This document shows, piece after piece, positions 16,598 through 26,297 of a stretch of DNA of 64,000 nt. The notes beneath the pieces are model-generated. The model searched no databases, was not told where the DNA came from, and saw only the letters and a program-made list of their open reading frames with translations. The stretch comes from Roseibacillus persicicus. GTDB lineage: Bacteria > Verrucomicrobiota > Verrucomicrobiia > Verrucomicrobiales > Akkermansiaceae. A program made the position numbers and the translations under genes. Location: contig NZ_BMXI01000009.1 in NCBI RefSeq assembly GCF_014651675.1, forward strand, positions 124,001 to 188,000, written 5' to 3'. How positions within the stretch are numbered: position 1 is the stretch's first letter; every line of letters starts with the position of its first letter.

Positions 16598-16626
16598 TTG
16601 TCGGGTGGGGTGAATTCTCACTACAG
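16598..16626 (+). promoter_or_regulatory. Putative sigma-70-type promoter, -10 CTACAG
   Basis: TTGTCG (16598-16603), a 17-bp spacer, and CTACAG followed by TG (16621-16628) lie about 50 bp before the ATG at 16678. The same -35/-10 pair with 17-bp spacing and an identical CTACAGTG occurs before the secreted protein at 38930. Inferred, not mapped. Confidence 0.5.
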
Positions 16627-16677
16627 TGTCCAAATCAATGGGAGTTGTTAGTAGGCTCCCTGAAACGCACACACGTT

Positions 16678-17448
16678 ATGGCAAACGCTTTTGGAATTAT
16701 TGCAGCACTGGTCTTGGCGGCAGCCGCTTATTTCGGCTTCACCAATAAGAAGGCTCTCGAACATCAGCGCGCCGCGCTGTCGTCCGAAGAGCAGAAACTC
16801 GAAATCAACACCAACGAATTTGAGGAAAAGAAAGAAACCCTGATTGGTCTGCAAGATGATACCAAAGCAGCTAACGAAGAGAACGCCACTCTGACTGAGC
16901 AGCTGGAAACGCAGCTTGCCACCAATAAGTCTCTTCAAACTGATATCGACGACAAGAAGTCAGCAGTCGAGTCCAAGAAGGCCGAAGTTGAAGAGGGACG
17001 CGAGAAGTTGGCCCGTTTCGGCGACCTCGATAACCTGAAGCGCAACTTGGAGAAACTCAGCACCGACCTTGCAACCCTGAAGGGCGAGCTCCTTCTCAAG
17101 GATACCGAGATTCAAACTCGCAAGGCTCTCAGCGATTCCCTTGGAACTGAGAACGAAGCCATCTCTTCTGTGCTTGAAAACTACGCCAAGAAGCAGTCTC
17201 TCTCCAGCCTCAACGCCAGCGTCTCCCGAGTCGTGAACGACCTTGGATTCGTCATTCTCTCGGGTGGAGACAATGCTGGAATCGTTCGTGACTCCATCCT
17301 CGATGTGAAGCGCAATGGACAAACCATCGGGAAGTTGAAGGTCACCGGGACCGAGCCTTCTACTGCCGCAGCTAACATCATCCCCGATTCATTCGAAGAT
17401 GGCATGACCGTCCGCGTTGGTGACACCGTGGTAGCCTCCTCCAAGTAA
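16678..17448 (+). CDS. Membrane-anchored coiled-coil protein with C-terminal beta domain
   Basis: A 256-residue protein. An N-terminal transmembrane helix (AFGIIAALVLAAAAYFGF, about 3-20) leads into a long coiled coil (about 25-175, heptads rich in Glu, Lys, Leu). The C-terminal domain of about 75 residues has glycine-spaced strands (DLGFVILSGGD, KRNGQTIGKLKV, GMTVRVGDTVV), resembling the barrel-like domain seen at the end of FlgT-like and related envelope proteins. The protein probably spans the periplasm as a tether. Codon use is strongly biased, suggesting high expression. The ATG at 16678 is chosen because it puts the hydrophobic segment first. The next gene is a paralogue. Confidence 0.82.
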   Translation: MANAFGIIAALVLAAAAYFGFTNKKALEHQRAALSSEEQKLEINTNEFEEKKETLIGLQDDTKAANEENATLTEQLETQLATNKSLQTDIDDKKSAVESKKAEVEEGREKLARFGDLDNLKRNLEKLSTDLATLKGELLLKDTEIQTRKALSDSLGTENEAISSVLENYAKKQSLSSLNASVSRVVNDLGFVILSGGDNAGIVRDSILDVKRNGQTIGKLKVTGTEPSTAAANIIPDSFEDGMTVRVGDTVVASSK

Positions 17449-17485
17449 ATTAATCCTTCTCTAGCCACACACAGCACACACCAAA

Positions 17486-18313
17486 ATGATTAAGAACATT
17501 TTCTACATCCTGACCATTATCCTTTGCGGGGCGGCGGCTTTCTTCGGTTATCAAACCAAGAATACTCTGAGCGATACAATCGGGCAGACCATTGAGACCT
17601 TCGATAATAACGAGACCGTTGCTTCAAATATCGATGAGAAGAACTCGGAAATTAAAGTTGCCAAAGACGAGAAGAAAACTGCCATCGACGCACGCAACGA
17701 AACTTCCGCCAGCTTGGAAAACGAGTCTTCGAAAGAAAGAGGTTTGAAAACTTCTTTGGCTGAGCTCGAGGGGGAAATCGAGAGCTACGATGCTGACCTC
17801 GAGACCATTCAAACCAATATCACCATCGCTCAAGAGCTCATCGGCCAGATGATTCCTGACGCGGGTGGAAATCTCAGCATTGATGATGTTGTGGGTTACA
17901 TCGAGGACTTGGAGAACGAGCGTAAGGAAAAGGAATCTGAACTGGAAGAGAAGACCGAGATTGCCGGCAAGTTGGCTAAGACCGTTGCTGCAGCTTCTGA
18001 CCGTAAGGAAAACCTTCAGGGTCGCCTTGGGAAGGTGAAGTCCCGCATCGCTCTGAATGGAGTGAGCGCGAGCGTGACTGCCGTTTCCAACGACTATGGC
18101 TTCGTCATCATCAATCGGGGTTCCAATAACTCTAACATTGATGAGCGCAGCGAGCTGTTGGTTAGCCGCGGTGGTTCATTGGTTGGTCGCCTCAAGGTTT
18201 CTGCCGTCGAGCCCACTCAAACCATCTGTGATATCATTCAGTCCAGCCTCAAGCCTGGTCAGCGTATCCGTTCCGGTGACCGTGTCGTGGTGAAGGTGCC
18301 TGCTTCGAACTAA
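17486..18313 (+). CDS. Membrane-anchored coiled-coil protein, paralogue of the preceding gene
   Basis: A 275-residue protein with the same plan as its neighbour: a transmembrane segment (IFYILTIILCGAAAFFGY), a coiled coil (about 25-195) with many Glu/Lys/Ser heptads, and a C-terminal domain with DYGFVIINRGSNNS, LVSRGGSLVGRLKV and GQRIRSGDRVVV. The two C-terminal domains align strand for strand, so a tandem duplication is likely. It lies 37 bp after the first gene and shares its promoter, ending at a strong terminator (18341-18368). A heteromeric envelope filament or spacer is plausible but unproven. Confidence 0.82.
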   Translation: MIKNIFYILTIILCGAAAFFGYQTKNTLSDTIGQTIETFDNNETVASNIDEKNSEIKVAKDEKKTAIDARNETSASLENESSKERGLKTSLAELEGEIESYDADLETIQTNITIAQELIGQMIPDAGGNLSIDDVVGYIEDLENERKEKESELEEKTEIAGKLAKTVAAASDRKENLQGRLGKVKSRIALNGVSASVTAVSNDYGFVIINRGSNNSNIDERSELLVSRGGSLVGRLKVSAVEPTQTICDIIQSSLKPGQRIRSGDRVVVKVPASN

Positions 18314-18340
18314 GCGCGACCGACTCACTCAGATTTTTAA

Positions 18341-18368
18341 AAACGGCGGGCTTTCCCGCCGTTTTTTT
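18341..18368 (+). terminator. Rho-independent terminator after the coiled-coil pair
   Basis: AAACGGCGGG (18341-18350), loop CTTT, then CCCGCCGTTT with a T-run: a 10-bp stem followed by seven T. Confidence 0.95.
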
Positions 18369-18795
18369 GTGCTCGTGAGGCAAGCTCTCCTTCCCGTTGC
18401 CAAACAACTTCGTCGGTAGGGCTGTTTTGACAAAACAGCCGCGAATGTTGGTGGAAGGGCCCTCGGCTATACGCGTCTCGTCCGCTTATCGGTCTCTCGA
18501 GGGGCGATGAAAGTTCGGTGAGCTTGCATCACGGGGGCATTGGGGAGTTTCTCCGGTGCGGGGGAAAGAGGAAGCCATTCGAAGAGTGTTGGCGCTCTTT
18601 GATTCGAAGTGACAAGGAGGGCGAGCAAACAAGCTTTGCTCGACCCGGGAGCGACTAAGAACGAACTTATTCAACCTGAGGGCGGCAGCAAGCGGCAGGC
18701 ACTCCAAAAGGCTCTCTCCGGCCAGGGCAGTCCTTACAAGGTGGAGGCGGTCAATCCTTTCAGTCGCCTGAAGAGCTCGGTGAATTCCGGCTTTT
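18369..18795. other. Intergenic region containing perfect palindromes, no supported gene
   Basis: About 430 bp without a supported gene. It holds a perfect 9-bp inverted repeat GGCTGTTTT-GAC-AAAACAGCC at 18420-18440 and an 8-bp hairpin CGAGCAAA-CAAGC-TTTGCTCG near 18626-18647. Open frames on either strand look like non-coding drift. Confidence 0.5.
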
Positions 18796-20034
18796 CTATC
18801 CGAAGAACGCGTAGGCGACGAAGATCGCTGCGAGAATTCCTGCAAAGTCGGCGGTCAATCCAGCCGTGAGCGCATAGCGGGTTTTTCGGATTCCGACTGA
18901 ACCGAAATAGACAGCAAGGACATAGAAGGTGGTTTCGGTCGAGCCTTGAAAGGTGCAGGCCAAGCGTCCTTGAAACGAATCGACTCCATAGTTTTCCATT
19001 GCTTCCGAAGCCATACCTCGTGCTCCGCTTCCGGAGAGGGGTTTCATGAGAGCAGTTGGAACGGCGTCCACCCAGCGGTCATCCGTCCGGGTTATGCCCA
19101 CGCCAGCCTTCAAGCTATCGGTGATGCCGTCCAAGCTGCCGGAGGCGCGGAAGACTCCCACTGCGACCAGCATGGCGACGAGAAAGGGGATGATTTTCAC
19201 CGCGACTCCAAAACCCTCCTTAGCTCCCTCAACAAACTCCTCATAAACATTGATGCCCCGCATCACTGCAAGAACAAGAAAGCCGACGATAATACTGAAA
19301 ATGAAGAGGGCGGCAAAGACTGCTGACTGGGCCTGCATCGCTCCTTGGGTGAGGCTTTGAAAGTAAACGGCCGTGCCCGTGATGAAAGTGGTCATTCCAA
19401 TGAGCCACAGGAGTACTGGTCCTTGGAAGAGATTGATTCGCTGAATCAAGCTTGTCACGAGTAGTCCGACAAAGGACGAGCAATAGGTCGCGATGAGAAT
19501 GGGGATGAAAATGTCGGCTGGATTGGGCGCGTTGAAGGGGGGAGACGACCGGAGAATCATCACCGAAACAGGAATGATGGTGAGCCCGCTAGTGTTGAGC
19601 ACAAGAAACATGATCTGGGCATTCGAAGCGGTGTCTTTGAGAGGATTCAATTCCTGCAACTCCTTCATGGCCTTCAGGCCGAGGGGGGTGGCGGCATTGT
19701 CCAAGCCAAGGAGGTTGGCTGAGAAATTCATCACGATGGAGCCGTGGGCGGGATGGTCCTTGGGAACATCTGGAAAAAGGCGAGAAAAGAAGGGTGCGAC
19801 CAAACGGGACAAGATGGCGACCGCGCCGCCCTTCTCTCCAATCCTCATAATGCCGAGCCAGAGAGCCATTCCACCGATAAACCCGAGTGAGAGGCTGGCC
19901 CCGACCTTTGCCATTTCGAAGAGGGCTTCGGTCATGGCGGGGAAGACGCTGAGGTCGCCCCAGATGAAGGTCTTGGCCAGCGCGACGAAAAAGGAGATTA
20001 CGAAGAAGCTGAGCCAGATGTAGTTGAGCGCCAT
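18796..20034 (-). CDS. Nucleoside-recognition (Gate) domain membrane protein, SpmA/SpmB fusion
   Basis: A 412-residue polytopic protein. The first half (1-200) matches spore maturation protein A (LGFIGGMALWLGIMRIGEK, MNFSANLLGLDNAATPLG) and the second half (220-412) matches SpmB (AKEGFGVAVKIIPFLVAMLVA, PTALMKPLSGSGARGM, CTFQGSTETTFYVLAVYFG). In Bacillus these are separate genes involved in spore core dehydration. In non-sporulating Gram-negatives the fused form is common and probably acts as a small-molecule transporter. The gene is single and has about 10 hydrophobic segments. Confidence 0.9.
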   Translation of the reverse strand: MALNYIWLSFFVISFFVALAKTFIWGDLSVFPAMTEALFEMAKVGASLSLGFIGGMALWLGIMRIGEKGGAVAILSRLVAPFFSRLFPDVPKDHPAHGSIVMNFSANLLGLDNAATPLGLKAMKELQELNPLKDTASNAQIMFLVLNTSGLTIIPVSVMILRSSPPFNAPNPADIFIPILIATYCSSFVGLLVTSLIQRINLFQGPVLLWLIGMTTFITGTAVYFQSLTQGAMQAQSAVFAALFIFSIIVGFLVLAVMRGINVYEEFVEGAKEGFGVAVKIIPFLVAMLVAVGVFRASGSLDGITDSLKAGVGITRTDDRWVDAVPTALMKPLSGSGARGMASEAMENYGVDSFQGRLACTFQGSTETTFYVLAVYFGSVGIRKTRYALTAGLTADFAGILAAIFVAYAFFG

Positions 20035-20116
20035 GGAAGAAAGACTCGGGATTCACTCTCCACGAGTCAAGAGGCCCGGGTGTTCGCCGGGGCTCAGTCA
20101 ACCGGTCTGAGGGGGC

Positions 20117-20473
20117 CTACTCCGCAGGCTCGTCGGCCGTGGGCAGACGATCGACCTCTTCCAGCAAGTTGACGATATCTACCCCGCGTTCTGCGGAGAC
20201 GTCATGCCGGAAGCTGAGGACAGGGGTGTTGCGCAATTTGACCCGTCGCATCACTTTGCTTTGAATCATTCCGTGTTTGCGCGTGAGTTTTTCCAAGACG
20301 GGTTCTGGCTCGCCGCCTAGAATGCCAACCCAAACCTTGGCCTCACGAAGGTCCTTGGTGACCTCTACCGCATTGACTGATACGAGTTGGCCCTGCCACT
20401 CAAAGTCCCGCTGGATCACAGCTGAGATTTCTCGCTTGAGGAGCTCATCGACACGTTGGAGACGTTGGGACAT
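20117..20473 (-). CDS. rbfA: Ribosome-binding factor A
   Basis: A 118-residue KH-like protein that binds 16S rRNA and helps mature the 30S 5' end in cold or rapid growth. N-terminal RLQRVDELLKREISAVIQRD and the strand VSVNAVEVTKDLREAKVWV followed by LRNTPVLSFRHD are characteristic. It is the third gene of nusA-infB-rbfA. Confidence 0.95.
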   Translation of the reverse strand: MSQRLQRVDELLKREISAVIQRDFEWQGQLVSVNAVEVTKDLREAKVWVGILGGEPEPVLEKLTRKHGMIQSKVMRRVKLRNTPVLSFRHDVSAERGVDIVNLLEEVDRLPTADEPAE

Positions 20474-20518
20474 GGGTAGAAGATAGCCCGTTTCGCAACG
20501 GGCGCAAATGGGGGATTC

Positions 20519-22660
20519 CTAGAGGGTGACAGGGATGCTCTCCAGATTGTAACACTGGATGATGTCGCCTTCCTCGTATTCGTTGAAGGAGCCGAGGCGG
20601 ATACCACATTCGATGCCTTGCTTGACCTCTTCCACCTCGTCGGTGAAGCGGCGCAGGGTAGACATCTTTCCGTCGAAGACAGGAGTTCGGCCGCGCAGGA
20701 CGCGGGCATGGGCTGTGCGGGAGACTTTTCCTTTTACAACCACGCAACCGGCCGCCTTGCCGCGCTTGACCTTGAAGACCTGCTTGACCTCGGCGGAGCC
20801 GATGACGTTTTCGCGGGTTTCCGGGACCAACAGGCCGAGCATGGCTTCGCGCACTTGGTCGAGCAGTTCGTAAATGACCGAGTAGAGTTTAATCTGAACT
20901 CCTTCGGATTTTGCCGCTTTAACCGCTTTGCTTTCCACCTTGGTGTTGAAGCCCAGCACGACGGCGTCGGAGGAGCTGGCGAGTAGAATGTCGGACTCGC
21001 TAATGGCTCCAGTCGCGCAATGAAGGAATTTGACGTCCACTTTCTCGGACTCGATGTCTTCCACCGCTTGCTGAATAGCCTGCACCGATCCTTGCACGTC
21101 GGCGCGCAGAATGAGGTTGAGAGTGGTCTTTTGACCGGTCTCGACGAAGGAAAGCATGTCTTCCATCCGGCTTTTCTTGGGGCGGACGAGACGCTTTTCG
21201 CGTCGTTCGTGGATGCGTTCGTCGCTGAGCTTCTTTGCGGCGCGTTCGCTCTCCATTTCGACCAGCTCGTCTCCCACATGGGGCGCTTCCGAGAAGCCGA
21301 GGACCTCGATGGGATAACCCGGAGGCACTTCCTTAACCTTTTCCCCGTGGTCGTTGATGAGACCTTTGATTTTACCGGAATAAGGACCGCAAATAAAGGG
21401 TTGTCCGACCTTCAGGGTGCCGTTCTCAACGATCACACTGGCGGTAGCTCCCTTGCCGGCCTGAATACGGGATTCGATGACGATGGCGCGAGCGTTGGCC
21501 TTCGGGTTGGCTTTTAGTTCGAGAACTTCAGCTTGAAGGGCCATGAGTTCGAGCAAGTCATCCATGCCTTGGCCCGTAGTGGCCGAGACCTCCAGGCATT
21601 CGATGTCGCCACCAAAGTCCGTCGGAGTGAGTTCATGCTCCATGAGCTGGGTCTTGACCCGAGTGGGATCAGCCGCTGGCAAGTCGCACTTGTTGATGGC
21701 AACAATAATGGTCTTGTTAGCCGCTTTGGCGTGACTGATTGCTTCCTTGGTCTGGGGCATGATGCCGTCGTCCGCGGCGATAACCAAGACGATGATGTCG
21801 GTGACATCCGCGCCCCGGGCACGCATTGCTGAGAAGACGGAGTGACCGGGAGTATCGATGAAAGTAACGGGACGGTCGCCGTGGTCGACTTGGTAAGCTC
21901 CCACGTGTTGGGTGATGCCGCCGGCCTCTCCGGAGGTCACCCTGGAGTTGCGCAAATAGTCGAGTAGGGAAGTCTTGCCGTGGTCGACGTGGCCCATGAA
22001 GGTGATGATGGGGGCGCGGAGCTGCATCTTGTCCTCGGGCTCCTCGATTTCAATCTCGGGCTCCTCAATGACTTCTTCCACCTTGTGGACGCCGCCGCCT
22101 TTTTCGCGTTTCTCACGCTCGAAGACAAAGCCGTGGGCTTCGCAAACTTTTTCCGCAATCTCCGGTTCGATGGCCTGCTTGGGGCTTACGAAGATTTCCA
22201 GGGCAATGAGATCCTTCATGATCTCGAATCCCTTCAGTCCCATCCGAGCCGCCAAATCCTCGACGATGATGGGGGGCTTCAAAGTGATGCGCTTGCCGTC
22301 ATCAGGATCCTCGGGAGCTTCTTCAGCATCGGATTCCTGTGGAGGGGCGGGAGAGGAAGAATCGGCAGTCGCGTCGAGAGATACCAGCTCGGCATCAGTC
22401 TTGATCTTTGAGATGGGGGCCAGGATATCTCTACCAGATCTCTTGGTTTTCTTGATTCCGGACTTCGGAGCGTCGTCGTCATCAATTCCCAAATCGAGAG
22501 CGGCCTTCTTTTGCTTCTCAACGGTGGGCTCAGCTGCTTCTTCGGCAGCTTGCTTTTCACGCTGCTTCTCGCGGCGCGACTTTTTGGGTGCTTGATCCTC
22601 GTCCAAGAGGCTCAGCACTTTCTTTTTCTTTGCGTTCTTCGATTTTCCGTCGTCTGCCAT
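20519..22660 (-). CDS. infB: Translation initiation factor IF-2
   Basis: A 713-residue GTPase that delivers initiator tRNA to the 30S subunit. A charged N-terminal region (about 1-215) precedes the G domain with G1 [10 protein letters not shown]3 DTPGH and G4 NKCD; the later domains include the C-terminal barrel with [22 protein letters not shown]. The N-terminal part is shorter and more charged than in E. coli, normal for this domain. It lies between nusA and rbfA, separated from each by 39 to 45 bp. Confidence 0.98.
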   Translation of the reverse strand: MADDGKSKNAKKKKVLSLLDEDQAPKKSRREKQREKQAAEEAAEPTVEKQKKAALDLGIDDDDAPKSGIKKTKRSGRDILAPISKIKTDAELVSLDATADSSSPAPPQESDAEEAPEDPDDGKRITLKPPIIVEDLAARMGLKGFEIMKDLIALEIFVSPKQAIEPEIAEKVCEAHGFVFEREKREKGGGVHKVEEVIEEPEIEIEEPEDKMQLRAPIITFMGHVDHGKTSLLDYLRNSRVTSGEAGGITQHVGAYQVDHGDRPVTFIDTPGHSVFSAMRARGADVTDIIVLVIAADDGIMPQTKEAISHAKAANKTIIVAINKCDLPAADPTRVKTQLMEHELTPTDFGGDIECLEVSATTGQGMDDLLELMALQAEVLELKANPKANARAIVIESRIQAGKGATASVIVENGTLKVGQPFICGPYSGKIKGLINDHGEKVKEVPPGYPIEVLGFSEAPHVGDELVEMESERAAKKLSDERIHERREKRLVRPKKSRMEDMLSFVETGQKTTLNLILRADVQGSVQAIQQAVEDIESEKVDVKFLHCATGAISESDILLASSSDAVVLGFNTKVESKAVKAAKSEGVQIKLYSVIYELLDQVREAMLGLLVPETRENVIGSAEVKQVFKVKRGKAAGCVVVKGKVSRTAHARVLRGRTPVFDGKMSTLRRFTDEVEEVKQGIECGIRLGSFNEYEEGDIIQCYNLESIPVTL

Positions 22661-22699
22661 GCAATCTTTCCTTCGTTTTCACCGGCCTGCCCCAGATCT

Positions 22700-24040
22700 T
22701 TATTGTTGTGCCTCTTCCGCTGGAGCGGAATCTTCACTAGCTTCAGGGGTCGGTGCTGGGTCCTCTTGGGGACTTTCCGCACCACCGATTTTTTGTTGGG
22801 CTTTGCCCAAAATTTCTTCCGCAAGCTCGCGGTCGCCTTCCAATGCTGATTCGAGATACTCAATGGGCATCTGGGTCACCAACTCTGCGGTTGCTCCACC
22901 AGCACGGAAGATTTTGTCTGCGATGAGAGGGTCGATCCCGAGTTCATCAGCCAGAGACATTGCCGCACCAGCCACGCGGGCTTCAAATTGTTCATGCTGG
23001 GACTCGTCCTTGCGGACTTGCACGTCCCAGCCAACCAGCTTGGAGGTCAGGCGCGCGTTTTGACCCCGGCGACCGATAGCCTTGCTGAGATCTTCCTCAT
23101 CCACGGTGACGTGAATGACTTTGTCTTCTTCGTTTGCCTTGAAGCTACGAATAATGGCAGGTTTCAAGGCGTCGGTGACAAAATCCTGTAGATTTTCGCT
23201 CCAGCGGATGATGTCCACTTTCTCGTTGTTGAGTTCGCGAACGATGTTTTTCACCCGGGCACCCCGGAGGCCAACGCAAGCGCCGACGGGGTCGACTTTG
23301 TCGTCGTTGGTGCCAACGGCGACCTTGGTGCGGTAACCAGCCTCGCGGGCAATGGCTTTGAGTTCCACGGTGCGGTCGGAGATTTCTGCAACTTCCGCTT
23401 CAAAAAGGCGTCGCACGAAGGCGGGGTGACTGCGGGAAAGGATGATCTCCGGGCCGCGGGTGTCGTTATCAACTGCTACCACGTAGCAACGAATGCGGTC
23501 ACCGACATTGTAGTCTTCGGTGGAAACCCGTTCGCGGGAGGGCATGCGGGCTTCGAATTTGCCCAAATCGATCATGACGTCGTTCTTTTCGAAGCGACGA
23601 ACCGAGCCGCTGACGATATCGCCGGCGCGGTCCTTGAATTCATCATACATCATCTCCTTCTCGGCGAGTCGGAGGCGTTGCATCATTGTTTGCTTCGCGG
23701 TTTGGACGGCGATGCGGCCAAAGTTCTTGGGAGTGACGTTGAACTCCATCCGGTCGCCGACAACGGCTTCCGAGTTGCGTTTCTGCGCCAGGGAAAGGGG
23801 GACTTCGTTGAATTTGTCCTGATGATCATCATCGGCAACGACCTCGAGATCGGCGAAAATTTTGGTTTCGCCTTTCTTGGTGTCGATTTCCGCACGGAGA
23901 ATCTCGATGGCATCAGCACCTGGCACCATGCGGCGGTAGGCCGAGGTGAAAGCGTATTCCAAAGCCTCGACCACTCGCTCGCGAGTGATGGCTTTTTCCC
24001 GTTCGTAAAAATCGATGAGGGCAACGATGTCGTTGGTCAT
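22700..24040 (-). CDS. nusA: Transcription termination/antitermination protein NusA
   Basis: A 446-residue RNA-binding protein that binds RNA polymerase and couples transcription pausing, termination and antitermination. The N-terminal domain (about 1-125), S1 domain (SGSVRRFEKNDVMIDLGKFEARMP) and two KH domains (GVRGAR-like GLRGARVKNIV; AIGRRGQNARLTSKL) are all present. The C-terminus ends in a Pro/Ala/Glu-rich tail rather than acidic repeats. The usual upstream rimP is missing: the next gene upstream is divergent. Confidence 0.97.
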   Translation of the reverse strand: MTNDIVALIDFYEREKAITRERVVEALEYAFTSAYRRMVPGADAIEILRAEIDTKKGETKIFADLEVVADDDHQDKFNEVPLSLAQKRNSEAVVGDRMEFNVTPKNFGRIAVQTAKQTMMQRLRLAEKEMMYDEFKDRAGDIVSGSVRRFEKNDVMIDLGKFEARMPSRERVSTEDYNVGDRIRCYVVAVDNDTRGPEIILSRSHPAFVRRLFEAEVAEISDRTVELKAIAREAGYRTKVAVGTNDDKVDPVGACVGLRGARVKNIVRELNNEKVDIIRWSENLQDFVTDALKPAIIRSFKANEEDKVIHVTVDEEDLSKAIGRRGQNARLTSKLVGWDVQVRKDESQHEQFEARVAGAAMSLADELGIDPLIADKIFRAGGATAELVTQMPIEYLESALEGDRELAEEILGKAQQKIGGAESPQEDPAPTPEASEDSAPAEEAQQ

Positions 24041-24206
24041 AAGGTCTTGAGGTTAACCTCAGGAGACAGAAAAGAGCGGGTCCTTAGAACCCACCCTTGG
24101 CCATTTCAAGAGATGTCTTCGGGCGAAGTCTTAGGGGTGGGGGACAGTCAAAGCAAGTGCGAAATCCTTGCTGGCCTCTATAAGTCGGCTTGGGCACAGT
24201 GAATGG

Positions 24207-24860
24207 GTGCAAGCTATCTTCCTCGATGCCGCCGGAACTCTCTTCGACCTCGCCGAGCCGGTGGGAGCGGTTTATGCCCGATTTGCCGACCAGCATGAGC
24301 TCGCATTGACGGAGAAAGAGGCGGAGTTTCGATTTCGAAAAGCGTTTCAGAGTCTTCCCGCGCCAGTGTATCTGGACGGGCAGGAGGGTCATGAGAGTGA
24401 ACGCCAGTGGTGGCGGGATTTGGTTGGGGTGGTGGTGGAAGGTGTTGAAGGCGAGAGGTTTGAGGAGTTTTTTGAGTCTCTCTTCGCTTACTATGAGAGG
24501 CCGGAAGCTTGGCGGCTTTTTCCTGAGACTCTTTCCTTTCTGGACAGGTCCAAGGATCGCTTTCGTCTGGCGGTGGTGTCGAATTTCGACGGACGGCTTC
24601 ACACCATCTTGGAGGGGCTGGCGCTTTGTGATTACTTCGAACTCGTGGTTTCATCGGCAGATGCGCGGGCGCGAAAGCCGGATGAAAAGATTTTTCAATT
24701 TGCGCTCGGAAAGATGAATCTTTCTCCCTCCGAGGTAATGCAAGTGGGTGACTCTCGAAAGGCGGACTACGAGGGGGCCTTGCAAATGGGCTTGAGGGCC
24801 TGGCACCTGCAGCGGGGCAAAGGCGGAGACCTGCTGCAGGTTTTCGAAGAACTCGATTAA
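24207..24860 (+). CDS. HAD-superfamily hydrolase (IA subfamily)
   Basis: A 217-residue phosphatase-like protein. Motif I is FLDAAGTLFD, with the nucleophile Asp, motif II VVSNFDG, a lysine in ARKPDEKIF, and motif IV VGDSRKADYEGA. The DAAGTL form resembles HDHD3/REG-2-like members. The cap domain is helical (about 15-85). The GTG at 24207 is the most sensible start because the fold begins directly there; no good Shine-Dalgarno is seen. The substrate is unknown. It is convergent with gatA; the 3' ends overlap by 4 bp. Confidence 0.85.
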   Translation: MQAIFLDAAGTLFDLAEPVGAVYARFADQHELALTEKEAEFRFRKAFQSLPAPVYLDGQEGHESERQWWRDLVGVVVEGVEGERFEEFFESLFAYYERPEAWRLFPETLSFLDRSKDRFRLAVVSNFDGRLHTILEGLALCDYFELVVSSADARARKPDEKIFQFALGKMNLSPSEVMQVGDSRKADYEGALQMGLRAWHLQRGKGGDLLQVFEELD

Positions 24861-26269
24861 GACTGCTCTATCGCGCTGGCAATCTGCAGGACCAGATCGT
24901 CGCGCAAGTGGGGGGCCATGATTTGAACGCCGACCGGCAATCGCGTTCCGTCGCCCGAGTCCATTTCGCCACAGGGGAGGGAGATGGCCGGGAGTCCGGC
25001 GAGGTTGGCGGAGATAGTGTAGACGTCGGCGAGGTAGTCTTGGAGGGGATCCTCGTCCGCGACCCCGATTTTCCGAGGAGGAGAGGGAGTGGTTGGGGTC
25101 AAGATGGCATCGACTTGCGCAAAGGCGCTGGCGAATTCCTGTTGAATGAGGGTCCGCACTTTCTGTGCTCTGGTGTAGTAGGCGTCGTAGTATCCAGAGG
25201 ACAGAACGTAAGTGCCGAGTAGAATCCGTCGCTTCACCTCTGGTCCGAAGCCTTCTTCGCGCGACTTGCGATAGGTGTCGATGATGTCCGTGGCGTTTTC
25301 ACTGCGCCTTCCGTAGCGGATGCCATCGAAGCGAGAAAGGTTGGAGGAGGCCTCGGCCGGTGCGAGGATGTAGTATGTGGCTACCGCCGCGTCGGTCAGA
25401 GGGAGGTCGATGTCGACGAGCTCGGCGCCTTGTTCTTCGAGGCGGGCGGCTGCCGCGCGGACCAGCTTTTCGATCTCGGGATCGAGCCCTTCGGCAAAGT
25501 ATTGCTTGGGGAGACCGATGCGCAGTCCTTTGACGGATTTGCCGAGGGATTCAGAGAAATCCGGAACGGGTTCGTCAAGAGAGGTTGAGTCCAAGGGGTC
25601 GTGGCCAGAGATGATTTGCAGGAGGGTGGCGGCATCCTCGACGGTGTGGGTGAGGGGGCCGATTTGGTCCAAGGAGGAGGCGAAGGCAACGAGGCCGTAG
25701 CGCGAGACTCGTCCGTAGGAGGGTTTCATGCCCACGATTCCGCAAAAGGCCGCGGGCTGGCGAATCGAGCCCCCGGTGTCCGAGCCCAAGGAGGCAAGCG
25801 CCATTTCCGAGGCCACGACTGCTGCAGAGCCTCCGGACGAACCTCCGGGAATGCGGCTGGGGTCGTGGGGGTTGACGGTTTTTCCCAGAGCTGAGTTTTC
25901 CGTGGCGGAGCCCATTGCGAACTCATCCATATTGGCGCGGCCCAAAAGAATGGCGCCGGCTTCGCGCAGCTTGCGAGTGACGGTGGCGTCGTAGGGGGCG
26001 GTGTAGCCACTTTCCAGAAAGCGGGAACCGCACGTGCAGGGTTGGCCGAGGGCGTTGATGTTGTCCTTCAGGACGATGGGAATGCCGCCCAGAGGTTTGC
26101 TCAAATCCGCGTTGGCGGCGTCGGCGAGGGCTTGCTCGGTATTGAAGGAGAGGAGGGCGCCGATGGATTCATTCTTCGCCTCCATGCGTGCCACGAGGTC
26201 GGCAACGAGGGAGGGGGAGTCGGTTTCGCCGGACTGAAGGGCAGCACGGGCTTGCGAAAGAGTAGTCAT
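24857..26269 (-). CDS. gatA: Glutamyl-tRNA(Gln)/aspartyl-tRNA(Asn) amidotransferase subunit A
   Basis: A 470-residue amidase that generates ammonia from glutamine to convert misacylated tRNA. The amidase signature GGSSGGSAAVVASEMALASLGSDTGGS is represented by GGSSGGSAA and SDTGGSIRQPA, giving the Ser-cisSer-Lys triad with LKDNINALG. Full length. It is preceded by gatC (28 bp), consistent with a gatCA unit; gatB is not in the window. The presence of a tRNA-Gln gene fits an indirect Gln-tRNA route. Confidence 0.97.
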   Translation of the reverse strand: MTTLSQARAALQSGETDSPSLVADLVARMEAKNESIGALLSFNTEQALADAANADLSKPLGGIPIVLKDNINALGQPCTCGSRFLESGYTAPYDATVTRKLREAGAILLGRANMDEFAMGSATENSALGKTVNPHDPSRIPGGSSGGSAAVVASEMALASLGSDTGGSIRQPAAFCGIVGMKPSYGRVSRYGLVAFASSLDQIGPLTHTVEDAATLLQIISGHDPLDSTSLDEPVPDFSESLGKSVKGLRIGLPKQYFAEGLDPEIEKLVRAAAARLEEQGAELVDIDLPLTDAAVATYYILAPAEASSNLSRFDGIRYGRRSENATDIIDTYRKSREEGFGPEVKRRILLGTYVLSSGYYDAYYTRAQKVRTLIQQEFASAFAQVDAILTPTTPSPPRKIGVADEDPLQDYLADVYTISANLAGLPAISLPCGEMDSGDGTRLPVGVQIMAPHLRDDLVLQIASAIEQS

Positions 26270-26297
26270 GAAAGGTCTTTAAAAATAGAAAGCGAGG

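Noticed and set aside
18486-18869. Open frames on both strands in the gap before the Spm-type gene
   Set aside because: Arg/Ser-rich composition typical of random frames in GC-rich DNA, with no start signal.
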